In this document: piece after piece, positions 25,758-34,434 of the stretch | Layout of the letters: every line of letters starts with the position of its first letter | Numbering within the stretch: position 1 is the stretch's first letter | Assembly: GCF_000746205.1 (NCBI RefSeq) | Contig: NZ_JQKV01000001.1 | Coordinates: forward strand, 360,814 to 424,813 | Reading direction: 5' to 3' | From: Halorubrum sp. BV1 | Lineage (GTDB): Archaea > Halobacteriota > Halobacteria > Halobacteriales > Haloferacaceae | DNA: 64,000 nucleotides | The notes under the pieces: generated by a model | Told to the model about the DNA's origin: nothing | The model's database searches: none | The model's input: only the letters and a program-made list of their open reading frames with translations | Translations under genes and position numbers: made by a program

Positions 25758-25973
25758 ATGCCACGAGTGGAGATAACTGTGCCGGAGCATCTGGAGATGC
25801 AGATCGCCCAGATGGTGGAGCAAGGGGAGTTCCTCAACCGAGAAGAAGCGGTCGAAGAGCTTCTGTCGACGGGAATCAAGGCGTACAAGACCAGCGGCCC
25901 CCGAGACGACGAAGAGTCGAGTGGCTTCGAGGACGAGGGGATGATGGGTCACGAAGACGAGTACGTGTTCTGA
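25758..25973 (+). CDS. Small ribbon-helix-helix (CopG/NikR-like) protein
   Basis: A 71-residue protein whose first 48 residues form an RHH DNA-binding domain. They run as a beta strand MPRVEITVPEHL, helix 1 EMQIAQMVEQGEF, a turn with LNREEAVEELL, and helix 2 ending IKAYKT. The C-terminal 20 residues are an acidic tail (PRDDEESSGFEDEGMMG). Proteins of this size and layout are widespread in haloarchaea and act as DNA-binding dimers. Targets are unknown, and its own AT-rich upstream region is an obvious candidate. Confidence 0.82.
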   Translation: MPRVEITVPEHLEMQIAQMVEQGEFLNREEAVEELLSTGIKAYKTSGPRDDEESSGFEDEGMMGHEDEYVF

Positions 25974-26089
25974 CTGGCGGCGGTCGGACCCGGTTTACCG
26001 CACACAGCGATCCCGACCGCTAGTACCGACGAAACCGTGCGTGCCCCCCTCAACAACGCTTAAAGGGGCAAGGACACGTATCTGCGGGT

Positions 26090-26368
26090 ATGCACAAAGA
26101 CGAGCTGCTCGAACTTCACGAACAGATGGTGACGATAATGGAGCACTTCCGCGGCCACGAGACGGTCGACGGCTCGCTTTTCGATCCGTACGACGAACTC
26201 GACGTCGACCCGTCACACGTCCACAAGTCGAAGAGCGAGCACAAACACGCCGTGTTCGTGCTCGGAAACGCCCTCGCGAACGCGATGAGCGAAGACGAGT
26301 TCTCGCCTGCGGGCCGCGTCGGAAAGCGGATGAAAGAACTCGCCGACGACGCCGAAAACAAGATCTGA
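26090..26368 (+). CDS. UPF0058 family protein
   Basis: A 92-residue, mostly helical protein matching the archaeal UPF0058 pattern. It begins MHKDELLELHEQMVTIMEHF, has a central HVHKSKSEHKHAVFVLGNALA, and ends KRMKELADDAENKI. The family is conserved across euryarchaea without a proven function. A TTAAAG box about 30 bases upstream of ATG (in AACGCTTAAAGGGG) is its likely promoter. Confidence 0.85.
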   Translation: MHKDELLELHEQMVTIMEHFRGHETVDGSLFDPYDELDVDPSHVHKSKSEHKHAVFVLGNALANAMSEDEFSPAGRVGKRMKELADDAENKI

Positions 26369-26467
26369 ACGGCGGTTTTACCGAGAATCGAGGAGACCGC
26401 CTCGCGCTTCATCGCGGGAAAGATAGCAAGCCGGTGCGCTGGCTTTCTCCGATATCCCGGCGCGTCT

Positions 26468-27772
26468 CTACGGTTCCAAGCGGTTCGGGTCCCGCGGGAA
26501 CATGATCGCCTCTTTGATGTTCGAGAGCCCGGCGACCTTCTGGACGAGCCGGTCGATACCGAGTCCGTAGCCGCCGTGGGGCGGCGTGCCGTAGCTCAGC
26601 GCCTCGATGTAGAACTCGAAGTTGGCCGTCTCGACGCCCTCCTCCTCCATGACCTCGACCATACGATCGACGTCGTGTTCGCGCTGGCCGCCCGACGACA
26701 GCTCCTGTCCCTTATAAATCAGGTCGAACTTCCGAGACGCGATGTCGTCGTCGTCGACGTCCTGCATGTAGTAGAACTTCTCGTCTGGGTAGCCGACGAC
26801 GAAGAAGGCGGGGTGTCCCTGCTCCTCGAAGTGCTCGCCGAGCAGCTTCTCTCCCTTCGTGTCGAGGTCGGTCGGATCGTCCGGGAAGTGACCGTACTCG
26901 GTTTCGAGGATGTCGAGAGCCTCCTCAAAGGTGATCCGCGGGAAGTCGTCTTCTGGCACCTCGATATCCACGTCAAGTAAGTCTAGTTCGCGCTCGGCGT
27001 CCTCGACGACCGCGCGAAGCGCGTAGCGGAGCGACTCCTCTTGGACGTCCATCACGTCGTCGTGGTCGTCGATGTACGCGAGTTCGACGTCGAACATCGC
27101 GATCTCGGAGACGTGTCGGGAGGTCGCGAAGTCCTCCGCGCGGAACGCGGTGCCGGTCTCGTAGACGGCCTCGTAGCCGGAGGCCATGAGCATCTGCTTG
27201 TACAGTTGCGGGCTCTGTGAGAGGAACGCGTCTTGGTTGTAATAGAGGATCGGGAACAGCTCTGCGCCTCCCTCGGCTCCGCCCTTCGAGATGAGCGGCG
27301 TTTTGATGTCGACGAACCCCTCGTCGTCGAACCACTCTTCCATCGCCGTGATCAGCTTCGAGCGCAGAGTGAACACGGCGAGCGTCTCCGGTTTCCGGAG
27401 GTCGAGCGCGCGGTTATCGAGCCGGGTGGAGAGGTCGACCTCGATGTCCTTCGAGATCTCGAGCGGCAGCGGCGAGCCCGCCTCGTCGATGACTTCGTAC
27501 TCGGTCGGCGCGATCTCGACGCCGCCGGGTGCCTGATCGCTCTCCAGCGGCTCGCCGACGACGCGAACGACGTCTTCGGCTCCGACGTCTTGGACCGCCT
27601 CGAACAGGTCCGGCTCCCGCTCCTCTTTGAACACGATCTGGATGAGCCCTTCGCGGTCACGTACGATGAGGAAGACGAGCCCTCCCAGATCGCGGATCTC
27701 GTGGACGTGGCCGGCGATGGCGACCTCGTCCGCGTCCGGTTCGACGTCCGACGTGTGGATACGCTCGATCAT
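26468..27772 (-). CDS. aspS: Aspartyl-tRNA synthetase (archaeal type)
   Basis: A class II synthetase that charges tRNA-Asp. The 434-residue protein has an N-terminal OB-fold anticodon-binding domain (about 1-105, EVAIAGHVHEIRDLGGLVF). The catalytic core follows, with motif 2 in FRAEDFATSRHVSEIAMFDVEL and motif 3 GGYGLGIDRLVQ near the end. The length and lack of the bacterial insertion mark the archaeal/eukaryotic type. The frame extends 13 codons upstream, but ATG 27772 starts the family sequence. Whether it also mischarges tRNA-Asn cannot be judged here. Confidence 0.96.
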   Translation of the reverse strand: MIERIHTSDVEPDADEVAIAGHVHEIRDLGGLVFLIVRDREGLIQIVFKEEREPDLFEAVQDVGAEDVVRVVGEPLESDQAPGGVEIAPTEYEVIDEAGSPLPLEISKDIEVDLSTRLDNRALDLRKPETLAVFTLRSKLITAMEEWFDDEGFVDIKTPLISKGGAEGGAELFPILYYNQDAFLSQSPQLYKQMLMASGYEAVYETGTAFRAEDFATSRHVSEIAMFDVELAYIDDHDDVMDVQEESLRYALRAVVEDAERELDLLDVDIEVPEDDFPRITFEEALDILETEYGHFPDDPTDLDTKGEKLLGEHFEEQGHPAFFVVGYPDEKFYYMQDVDDDDIASRKFDLIYKGQELSSGGQREHDVDRMVEVMEEEGVETANFEFYIEALSYGTPPHGGYGLGIDRLVQKVAGLSNIKEAIMFPRDPNRLEP

Positions 27773-27878
27773 GGAGAGTGAGTTACGTTCCACTGGTCGG
27801 GCGGCCATCATAGGCCTGTCGTCTCGCCGCGACAGAACCCGACGCGCTGAGTCGTCTCGTCGGCACTCTCCGTCGCGG

Positions 27879-29234
27879 TCACCCGTCGATCGCCGCGCGA
27901 ATCTGCGCTTCCGCGCGTCGGAGCACCTCCCGCACAGCGATCCCCGTTTCCGCTGCGACCGCGGCCGCGTCGTCGTACTCGGCGCTGACGTCGTAGACCT
28001 CGCCTCCAGCGGTCGATGCGACCTTCACCGAGACCTCGTGGTCCGCGCCGTCGAGAGAGAGCGTCGCGGTTTCGAACTCCCGCTCGGCGATCCACCGGTG
28101 GCTCGCGCCCGACTGTCGGACGCCGAGCGTCCCCGTCTCGCGGGCGAGCGTCTCCGCGACCGCCTCGACGTCGTCCGGGCGACAGATCGCCTTCACGAGG
28201 TGGCCCGGCCGCGACTTCTTCATCGTCGTTGGGACGACCGTCACGTCTTTCGCCCCGGCCCGCGAGAGCGTCTCCTGGAGCCCGCCGAGCACCTCCGGCG
28301 TGGCGTCGTCGAGGTTCGTTTCGAGGACGGCGACGTCATCGCGGACGAGGCCGTCAGCGTCCCGACCCCGCTCGTCCGCGGCGGTGCGATCCTCGCCGTC
28401 GCCGACGAGGACGCGAAGCACGTTCGGGTGCTCGGGAAACGTCGCGTCGCCGGCACCGTACCCGACCTCGTCGACCGCGAGGTCCGGGACCGAATCGACA
28501 CCATCGGCGACTGCACCGAGGATGGCAGCGCCCGTGGGAGTCAACAGCTCGGCGTCGATGGAACCGCCGCGGACCGCGAACTCCGCCCGAGTCGCGATCT
28601 CGGCCGTCGCCGGGGCAGGGACCGGATACACGCCGTGTGCCATCGCCACGTCTCCGCGCCCGGTAGCGACCGGCGTGGTGACGACGCGGCGCGGGTCGAG
28701 GTCGTCGAGGAGGAGCGCCGCACCGACGACGTCGGCGATCGCGTCGTCCGCGCCCACCTCGTGGAAGTGCGTCTCGTCGAGGTCCGTGCCGTGGACCGAC
28801 GCCTCGGCGCGGCCGAGCAGCTCGAAGGCATCGAGCGCCGTCGATTCGACCGATTCGGGGAGATCCATCGATTCGACGAGCGCGACGACCTCGGCGTAGC
28901 TTCGGGTGACACCCGCGCCCTCGGCGAGGGTGTGAGTGTGTCCGTGGTCGTCGTGGTCGTGGGTGTGAGTGTGTCCGTGGTCGTCGTGGTCGTGGGTGTG
29001 AGTGTGATCGTTACCACCCTCGGACGGCGTGATATCGTCTTCGTCACGGTCAAGGAGCACGTCCACGGTCGTCGCGCGTATGCCGTTTCGCGTCGTCTCT
29101 CCCACCTCGTACCGGACCGGCAGCCGCTCCGAGACGGGGTCGAGCACGGCCGGGTCAGCACCGGCCGCGATCAGGGCGGCGCATATCATGTCGCCGGCGG
29201 CACCGGTTCGGCCGTCGAAGACGAGCGTTCGCAT
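27879..29234 (-). CDS. larC: LarC-type nickel-pincer cofactor biosynthesis protein (DUF111)
   Basis: LarC inserts nickel into the pyridinium cofactor of lactate racemase and related enzymes. The 451-residue protein begins MRTLVFDGRTGAAGDMICAAL, the family start. It carries a His/Asp-rich metal-binding loop at about 77-101, then HFHEVGADDAIADVVG, LTPTGAAILGAV, ETNLDDATPEVLGGL and KKSRPGHLV. The ATG at 29234 is preferred over a 19-codon upstream extension. No larA, larB or larE lies nearby, so either they are elsewhere or LarC serves another enzyme. Two thirds of the His loop comes from a 33-base tandem repeat. Confidence 0.92.
   Translation of the reverse strand: MRTLVFDGRTGAAGDMICAALIAAGADPAVLDPVSERLPVRYEVGETTRNGIRATTVDVLLDRDEDDITPSEGGNDHTHTHDHDDHGHTHTHDHDDHGHTHTLAEGAGVTRSYAEVVALVESMDLPESVESTALDAFELLGRAEASVHGTDLDETHFHEVGADDAIADVVGAALLLDDLDPRRVVTTPVATGRGDVAMAHGVYPVPAPATAEIATRAEFAVRGGSIDAELLTPTGAAILGAVADGVDSVPDLAVDEVGYGAGDATFPEHPNVLRVLVGDGEDRTAADERGRDADGLVRDDVAVLETNLDDATPEVLGGLQETLSRAGAKDVTVVPTTMKKSRPGHLVKAICRPDDVEAVAETLARETGTLGVRQSGASHRWIAEREFETATLSLDGADHEVSVKVASTAGGEVYDVSAEYDDAAAVAAETGIAVREVLRRAEAQIRAAIDG
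28928..29006. repeat. 33-bp in-frame tandem repeat inside larC
   Basis: A 33-base unit (starting GGGTGTGAGTGTGTCCGTGG on the plus strand) occurs 2.4 times. On the minus strand each unit encodes 11 residues, HTHTHDHDDHG. Since 33 is a multiple of three, copy-number change would lengthen or shorten the nickel-binding loop without a frameshift. The two full copies are identical, which suggests recent expansion or active homogenisation. Confidence 0.9.
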
Positions 29235-29405
29235 GGAGCATCGGACGCGAGCGGCGGACAAATACCTCCGGATTCGACTGTGACGGCCCACCGAATACGC
29301 CCGACCCGCGTCGCGGCTCGCTTCGCTCGTCGTTCCGTGCTACGACGTTCCGGGATCGAATCTTCCGATCGACTCCCGCTGCTCGCGGATTGCTCGCAGC
29401 AGGAG

Positions 29406-29490
29406 TGCGGGGGAAGGGATTCGAACCCTCGAACCTCTACAGGAGCGGATCTTAAGTCCGCCGCTTTTGGCCAGGCTCAGCCACCCCCGC
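29406..29490 (-). tRNA. tRNA-Leu (anticodon TAA)
   Basis: The minus strand folds as a class II tRNA. It has acceptor GCGGGGG pairing with CCCCCGC and discriminator A. The D-arm starts TGGCTGAGCC, the anticodon stem GCGGA/TCCGC encloses CTTAAGA (anticodon TAA), and a variable arm around GCTCCTGTAGAGG. The T-arm is GGGTTCGAATCCC. No CCA is encoded and no intron is seen. About 170 bases separate it from larC downstream. Confidence 0.95.
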
Positions 29491-29592
29491 TCGGATTCGG
29501 GTTCAAGCGGCGGGGTCAAACCCCTTTCGGATGACCGTGCGAAGAGACAGACCGACCGCCAATCGTCGACCGGACGACGACGTATCGCCGGT

Positions 29593-29979
29593 CTACCAGT
29601 CGACCGAGAGCGTCCCGTCGCCGTGCGGGTCGGGCGCGATCTCCTCGTCCGTCCGCCGGTCGACGACGTGGATCACGCCCTGTTCTTTCTTCGCGGGACA
29701 CACCTCCGCAGCACGGATGTTCTCGTCGAGTTCGTCCTCGCCGATGTAGTACGACCGCGGCTTCGCCATGCCGCTCTGGATGTCCATCACCCAGTTGTCC
29801 GCGACCTCCGCGCACTTGCCCGCCCCGAAGCACTTGTTGGCCTCAAAGACGACCTTGTACGGCTTCTCCTCGACCGGCGGTCCCTCGCCGCCGATGTCGC
29901 TCGCTCGAACGACCTCGTCGCGGTCGGTCTCCGATTCGGCCTCGTCCGTGTCCGCCGGCGTCTCGTCGGCGTCGATCAT
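29593..29979 (-). CDS. Ferredoxin with a three-cysteine cluster motif
   Basis: A 128-residue protein with an acidic N-terminal extension (1-40) and a ferredoxin domain in the rest. Cysteines are C50 and C56 in NKCFGAGKCAEVAD and C94 in AAEVCPAKKEQGVIHVV. This spacing, with one usual ligand position missing, is typical of single-cluster [3Fe-4S] ferredoxins of the kind that serve cytochromes P450 and related enzymes. A [4Fe-4S] cluster with a non-cysteine ligand is possible. No redox partner is encoded next to it. Confidence 0.8.
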   Translation of the reverse strand: MIDADETPADTDEAESETDRDEVVRASDIGGEGPPVEEKPYKVVFEANKCFGAGKCAEVADNWVMDIQSGMAKPRSYYIGEDELDENIRAAEVCPAKKEQGVIHVVDRRTDEEIAPDPHGDGTLSVDW

Positions 29980-30082
29980 ACCTCCCGTCGACGCCGACGC
30001 GACTTTCGTCTGTCGATCGTTGCCACCGCATCGATGGCTTTCTCGGTCAGCTCTACCCGAGGGAGTTCCGAGCCCCGCCGTC

Positions 30083-30541
30083 TCACCAATGCGCGTCGAG
30101 TCCGTCCTCGGGCCCCTCGACGATCTCGTAGCTCCCCTCCGTCCAGCCGTCTTCGACGAAGACGAACACGCGCCCGCCGGCGATCTCGGGGTCAGCGATC
30201 ACTTCGTTTCGCTGTCCCGTCCGACCGACGACGACGCCGGGGAACACCTCCTCGTGTTCTCCCGCTTCGACCATGACGCGACCGACGCCAGAGTCCTCCA
30301 GTATCTCGTCGTTGGTGTTGTAGTCGTTAACGTAGGTCATCACGCCCTCCGTCTCCGTCGGGTCGGTAACGAGGACGTGCGTCTCCTTGCCCGGACCGGC
30401 CGTCACCGACCCTTCCACGGACTCGGGAACGCCGCGGTAGAGGGTGGTCCGCCCGTCGAGGTACTCGACGACGACGCCCTCCTCCCGGAGGTCGATCCCG
30501 ATCGACGTCGGCGGAACGTCGCTTCGCGAAGGCGCTGACAT
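30083..30541 (-). CDS. Conserved haloarchaeal protein (DUF5796-like)
   Basis: A 152-residue acidic, all-beta-looking protein without membrane segments. It contains the strands GIDLREEGVVVEYLDGRTT, LVTDPTETEGVMTYVNDYNTNDEI and VFPGVVVGRTGQRNEVI. From memory this matches a family found only in haloarchaea (DUF5796); I cannot confirm that. The ATG at 30541 avoids a 9-codon upstream extension. It is divergent from the shikimate kinase gene. No function is known. Confidence 0.7.
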   Translation of the reverse strand: MSAPSRSDVPPTSIGIDLREEGVVVEYLDGRTTLYRGVPESVEGSVTAGPGKETHVLVTDPTETEGVMTYVNDYNTNDEILEDSGVGRVMVEAGEHEEVFPGVVVGRTGQRNEVIADPEIAGGRVFVFVEDGWTEGSYEIVEGPEDGLDAHW

Positions 30542-30727
30542 ACGAACCGGTCCGAGCGCGCGCCTCAAAAGCGACGCGGGACGCGCCGACTGGCGGCGGG
30601 CGCATGTCGATAACGGCCAACAGAGCGGTAGATGAGCGAGCGGACGTCTGACGCCACCGCGGATCGCCGCCGTGAGAGACTCGCCGTGATCGCTACCTCT
30701 TTATTCGCGCTCGCGAGCCGTGAGTGC

Positions 30728-31627
30728 ATGGAGGGACGGGCAGCGGCGCTCGGAGCCGGCACCGTGTTGAACGCGCTTGCGACCGGTACCGGCGCGGCCT
30801 TCGGTATCGACGTCGAGACGCGTGCGACGGTCGCGCTCGACCCGGACAGCGACGCCGTCGACGGGACGATCGCCGAGGACGCCGACGCCGACACCGACCT
30901 GATCGAGCGCTGCGTCGCCCTCGCGGTCGAGCGCTGGGGTGACGACGAGGGCGGCACCGTCCGCACCGACAGCGACGTGCCGCTCGCGGCGGGGCTCAAA
31001 AGCTCCAGTGCGGCCGCTAACGCGACCGTCCTCGCGACTTGTGACGCGCTCGGCCTCGAGATCGGCGACGACGCCGACGATCCGTCCGTCGACGTGACCC
31101 GACTCGAGGCCTGCCGGCTCGGCGTCCGCGCCGCCCGCGCCGCCGGCGTCACCGTCACGGGTGCGTTCGACGACGCGGCCGCCTCGATGCTCGGCGGCGT
31201 CGCCGTCACCGACAACGGGAGCGACGAACTCCGATCCCGCGATCCGGTCGACTGGAACGTGCTCGTGTGGACCCCGCCTGAACGCGCCTACACCGCCGAC
31301 GCCGACGTCGGCCGCTGTGAGTCCGTCGCGCCCATGGCCGACCTCGTCGCGGACCTCGCGCTCGACGGGCGATACGCCGAGGCGATGACGGTCAACGGCC
31401 TCGCCTTCTCGGCCGCACTCGGGTTCGACGCGGACCCCGCGGTCGAGGCGATGCCGCACGCGTCGGGCGTCTCGCTGTCGGGCACCGGGCCGAGCGTCGT
31501 CGCCGTCGCGGACCCGGACGACCCCGAAACCGACCTCGACGCTGTCGCCGACGCGTGGGGCGACCGGCCCGGCGCGCTGCGACGAACGACCACCAGAAAC
31601 GACGGCGCGACCGTTCTCCGAGAGTGA
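30728..31627 (+). CDS. aroK: Shikimate kinase (archaeal GHMP type)
   Basis: This kinase phosphorylates shikimate in the path to chorismate. Archaea use this GHMP-fold enzyme instead of the bacterial P-loop one. The 299-residue protein starts MEGRAAALGAGTVLNALATG. It has the GHMP ATP motif LAAGLKSSSAAANATVLA (around 93-110), DDAAASMLGGVAVTDN, and GVSLSGTGPSVVAV near the end. ATG 30728 is about 27 bases after the CTTTATTC box at 30699, so the start is well supported. The chorismate mutase gene follows after 4 bases. Confidence 0.94.
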   Translation: MEGRAAALGAGTVLNALATGTGAAFGIDVETRATVALDPDSDAVDGTIAEDADADTDLIERCVALAVERWGDDEGGTVRTDSDVPLAAGLKSSSAAANATVLATCDALGLEIGDDADDPSVDVTRLEACRLGVRAARAAGVTVTGAFDDAAASMLGGVAVTDNGSDELRSRDPVDWNVLVWTPPERAYTADADVGRCESVAPMADLVADLALDGRYAEAMTVNGLAFSAALGFDADPAVEAMPHASGVSLSGTGPSVVAVADPDDPETDLDAVADAWGDRPGALRRTTTRNDGATVLRE

Positions 31628-31631
31628 CCCA

Positions 31632-31925
31632 ATGAGCGAAACACCGACCCCCGAAGAGATGAGTCTGGACGAACTGCGCCGCGAGATAGAGGACATCGAC
31701 CGAGAGATCGTCGAACTGATCGCCCGTCGGACCTACGTCGCCGACACCGTGGCGGCCGTGAAGGCCGACCGTGACCTCCCGACGACCGATGAGGGGCAAG
31801 AGGAGCGCGTGATGGAGCGCGCCGGCGACAACGCCGAGCGCTTCGACGTCGACGCCAACCTCGTGAAGGCGATCTTCCGACTTCTGATCGAACTGAACAA
31901 GGTCGAGCAGCGGGAGAGTCGCTAG
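31632..31925 (+). CDS. aroQ: Chorismate mutase (AroQ type)
   Basis: A 97-residue all-helical chorismate mutase converting chorismate to prephenate for Phe/Tyr synthesis. Helix 1 carries the catalytic-type Arg in LDELRREIEDIDREIVELIARR. VAAVKADRDLP supplies the Lys, and the C-terminal helix ends LIELNKVEQRESR with the usual Glu/Gln position. It is free-standing, not fused to prephenate dehydratase or dehydrogenase. It forms an operon with aroK, 4 bases upstream. Confidence 0.93.
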   Translation: MSETPTPEEMSLDELRREIEDIDREIVELIARRTYVADTVAAVKADRDLPTTDEGQEERVMERAGDNAERFDVDANLVKAIFRLLIELNKVEQRESR

Positions 31926-32045
31926 AGTTCTCTCAGGCCGAGGCTATATTCGATCGCCTCGTCCGCTTCCTCCATACTATCCATATGGTTTTCGCTCGGA
32001 AACGAGCTGAGAGGGGACAGGTCTCCGACGATATGCGTGACTTTC
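31922..32045 (-). pseudogene. Possible gene remnant antisense to the end of chorismate mutase
   Basis: On the minus strand an open stretch between stops reads like real haloarchaeal protein: GDLSPLSSFPSENHMDSMEE followed by ADEAIEYSLGLREL and a stop at 31922-31924. An ATG exists only 20 codons before the stop. I do not recognise it. It may be the 3' end of a lost gene at the left edge of the accessory region. The rest of the gap 31926-32120 shows nothing. Confidence 0.3.
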
Positions 32046-32120
32046 GTTCAGCGTTCGACAGTATGTATCTCGGTTGCCTGAACAGGTCGAGAAACGAGGG
32101 AACCGCTAAGCGCAGGCGGC

Positions 32121-33947
32121 TTAGTTCACGCTCTTCGAGAGTTCTGCCCCAGCTTTGAACTTCACCGTATCAGTGGAGTTCGCCTCTGTGAAGTGAACAA
32201 GTCGTCCCTGCTGAGCAATCACCACAGGGACATCGTTCGTTCCCACCTCTTGCCGCGTCTCTCTCCCCGGCCGCTTCCGAAGGATAACGTCTTCACCATC
32301 TGCTTCTGAAAGCACACGTTCAGTAACTGCGTCCGAGAGCCCTCCATCGAACAACCGGGCTCCTCGTCGCTCTCGGTCTCCCGAAAGGCGACGGGCCATC
32401 ACATCACCGTACCCATCACCATCCAAATCACCAGTGCCAACACCGATGACTTCCGTCGGTCCCGCGACAGCCACGAGTGTGACCGAGTTCTCGTAGAGAC
32501 TGCCATCGTCGATGACCCACCCACCCGAGTAGATGTACTGGTCAGCATTCTCACAGCGGCGCACGTACAACACCGCAGGGAACGGCGACGGACAGTCCGG
32601 CGGCGCGACCATGACCGGACACACAAGCGTCGACGTAACCGCGCTCTCACCGCTCTCAGAACCCCACTCATCGAAGTCAGCGGGTTCTGAAGCCGCCCCA
32701 TCAGCACTGACCGCGAGGGTTGGTGTCGTCTCCGTAGCCTGTGGCGGGTCGTTCTGTACGGTGACGGTGATCGTCCCGGTATTGCCTGATGCTTCGAGGT
32801 GAATGCCCGTGTCGACTGGTCCGGAGACGGCAGAGAGGAACGTGTCCGAGTTGTACAGCGAATTATCCTCGACCATGAGGCCCCTGTTGAGGACGTTTTC
32901 CCCGCCGACTGCATCCCCTTCGTAGATCGGGCTGGGGTCGTCTTTTTCATTGGAGACCCTGTTGTCCCCCCACGCGTAGACGTGTCCATCGTCGTCGGTT
33001 CTTCCAGTCACGTACTCGATGATGCGGCGCGGCGTGAGTTCGTCGACGAGTGCGACGTTTCCAGCGGAGAGTCGAGCGTCAGGGACCGTGATGGTGAACT
33101 GCTCGCTGAGTATGGGTTCACCAGCGAGGTGCGCGTAGAGAGCACCGATATCTTCGGGGCTTGCTCCAGTCAGTTCCTGTAAGTGAGAATTGCTGAGTGA
33201 CTCTTCCGCGGTATCTTCCAGCGATGATTCGAGGAGTTTGATGTCTCCTTTGACGATTTCTCGTACGTCGTGAACGACTTCGTTAGCGGCCTCCCACTCG
33301 CCGTTGTCGATGTGGGCGGCTGCCTGCTGGACCAGTTTCTTTCGGCCGTCTGCGTGTTCCCGGACGGTCACACACACGTCGTCGGAACAGCGCTCTAACG
33401 TGGCTTGTATGTCTTCGATGGTGCCACCCATATCTGCGAGGCCGCGCCGTCCCGTGCGTGCGGAGCGCTTGCTGATGGAGTCGGCAGTCGCGTTCGTCTG
33501 AGAGAGGAGTGTGTTCTCCAGGTCTACTGCGTTCGAGCGGAGTTCGACGGTGTCGTCGAGTCCGTCGGCGTCTGAGTCGTCGTCGGGTCCGCGGATAATC
33601 GATTTGTTGCTCCGACTGTTGTTGTAGTTGGCCCGGTTGCGTCCAATACCGCCATCGTTGTAGTCGAAGCAACAGGTGGCTGCAGTTGCGGTTGCGGTCA
33701 CCCACACTTCGAGTTCGATCTCGTCGGAGACCGGGCCGACGTCTGCGGAGAGTGTTGGCGTTAGTTTGTATACGATTGGCTCATCAATTGGCGACGGACC
33801 CGTGTACCCTCCAATACCTGCGAACGGTGCCGCGGGTGAAGCTCCGGTATCGGTCGTCGCACTCGCAACGCTGTCAAGGCAGCCGCTGAGCGCACTGATG
33901 GTCAAGAGACCGCCTGCGGTGAGTAGCTGTCGACGGCTCGTTCTCAT
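32121..33947 (-). CDS. Large Tat-exported lipoprotein of unknown function
   Basis: A 608-residue protein with a twin-arginine lipoprotein signal: MRTSRRQLLTAGG, then ISALSGC with the lipid-bearing Cys23. It is therefore anchored outside the cell. The mature part has a calcium-type repeat DDDSDADGLDDT (123-133) and a helical middle with many short Cys-containing loops. A beta-rich C-terminal half contains GDLDGDGYGDVMARR (506-520), like FG-GAP or dockerin calcium loops. Its base composition is less GC-rich than neighbouring core genes. The frame extends 27 codons upstream, but the Tat signal fixes ATG 33947. It could be an adhesin or sensor; this is inference. Confidence 0.7.
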   Translation of the reverse strand: MRTSRRQLLTAGGLLTISALSGCLDSVASATTDTGASPAAPFAGIGGYTGPSPIDEPIVYKLTPTLSADVGPVSDEIELEVWVTATATAATCCFDYNDGGIGRNRANYNNSRSNKSIIRGPDDDSDADGLDDTVELRSNAVDLENTLLSQTNATADSISKRSARTGRRGLADMGGTIEDIQATLERCSDDVCVTVREHADGRKKLVQQAAAHIDNGEWEAANEVVHDVREIVKGDIKLLESSLEDTAEESLSNSHLQELTGASPEDIGALYAHLAGEPILSEQFTITVPDARLSAGNVALVDELTPRRIIEYVTGRTDDDGHVYAWGDNRVSNEKDDPSPIYEGDAVGGENVLNRGLMVEDNSLYNSDTFLSAVSGPVDTGIHLEASGNTGTITVTVQNDPPQATETTPTLAVSADGAASEPADFDEWGSESGESAVTSTLVCPVMVAPPDCPSPFPAVLYVRRCENADQYIYSGGWVIDDGSLYENSVTLVAVAGPTEVIGVGTGDLDGDGYGDVMARRLSGDRERRGARLFDGGLSDAVTERVLSEADGEDVILRKRPGRETRQEVGTNDVPVVIAQQGRLVHFTEANSTDTVKFKAGAELSKSVN

Positions 33948-34434
33948 AGCCGGGATATCCCGCTTCGAACGGTGCGCTCGTTTAGACTCCATCTCTGTGT
34001 GGTAAAGACCCTCACCCATCATAAACACTCTTATAAAAATTATATGTCAAATGTCGGGATTGTACACTCATCGAGGCGTTCTCACGCTTCGTCGGACGCG
34101 TCACTCCATTCCTCGGCGAGTGCCACCGCACTCTCGGAGGCCTCCCGATGGGCGGCCGCCAGCTCTTCGTCGTCCGGCCGGTCTGGCTCGACCTCGACGA
34201 CGGCGACGGCTCCCCGGCTGTTTTATCGATTTCAGTGGCCCGCACGGCGCGGAACAGCGAGAGAGCCGGGAAGGCGAGTTCACCGCTGATACGCCGCGTT
34301 CGGCCACCGACTGATCGAGCCCCTAGAGAGCGGTTTCAGCGGGATTCACCGCCTCGCCGTCGAGACGTCCCGTTGTGAGCGTCCCCTCGCGGCGAAGCGT
34401 CACTGTTTATATCGCCTCGCCTCTGGTTGCGGCA
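33948..34434. other. Gap with AT-rich promoter region and a decayed reading frame
   Basis: The left part (34020-34060) is AT-rich and probably the promoter of the lipoprotein gene. On the minus strand between about 34082 and 34213 a frame without a start codon reads VAVVEVEPDRPDDEELAAAH, then REASESAVALAEEWSDASDEA and stops at 34082. Its composition looks coding, so it may be a fragment of a lost gene. At 34406-34412 TTTATAT is the likely TATA box of trm5, its centre 27 bases before that ATG. Nothing else is seen. Confidence 0.4.

Noticed and set aside
27627..29534. 635-codon plus-strand ORF over aspS and larC
   Set aside because: It is antisense to two well-identified genes and to tRNA-Leu, so it cannot be a real protein.
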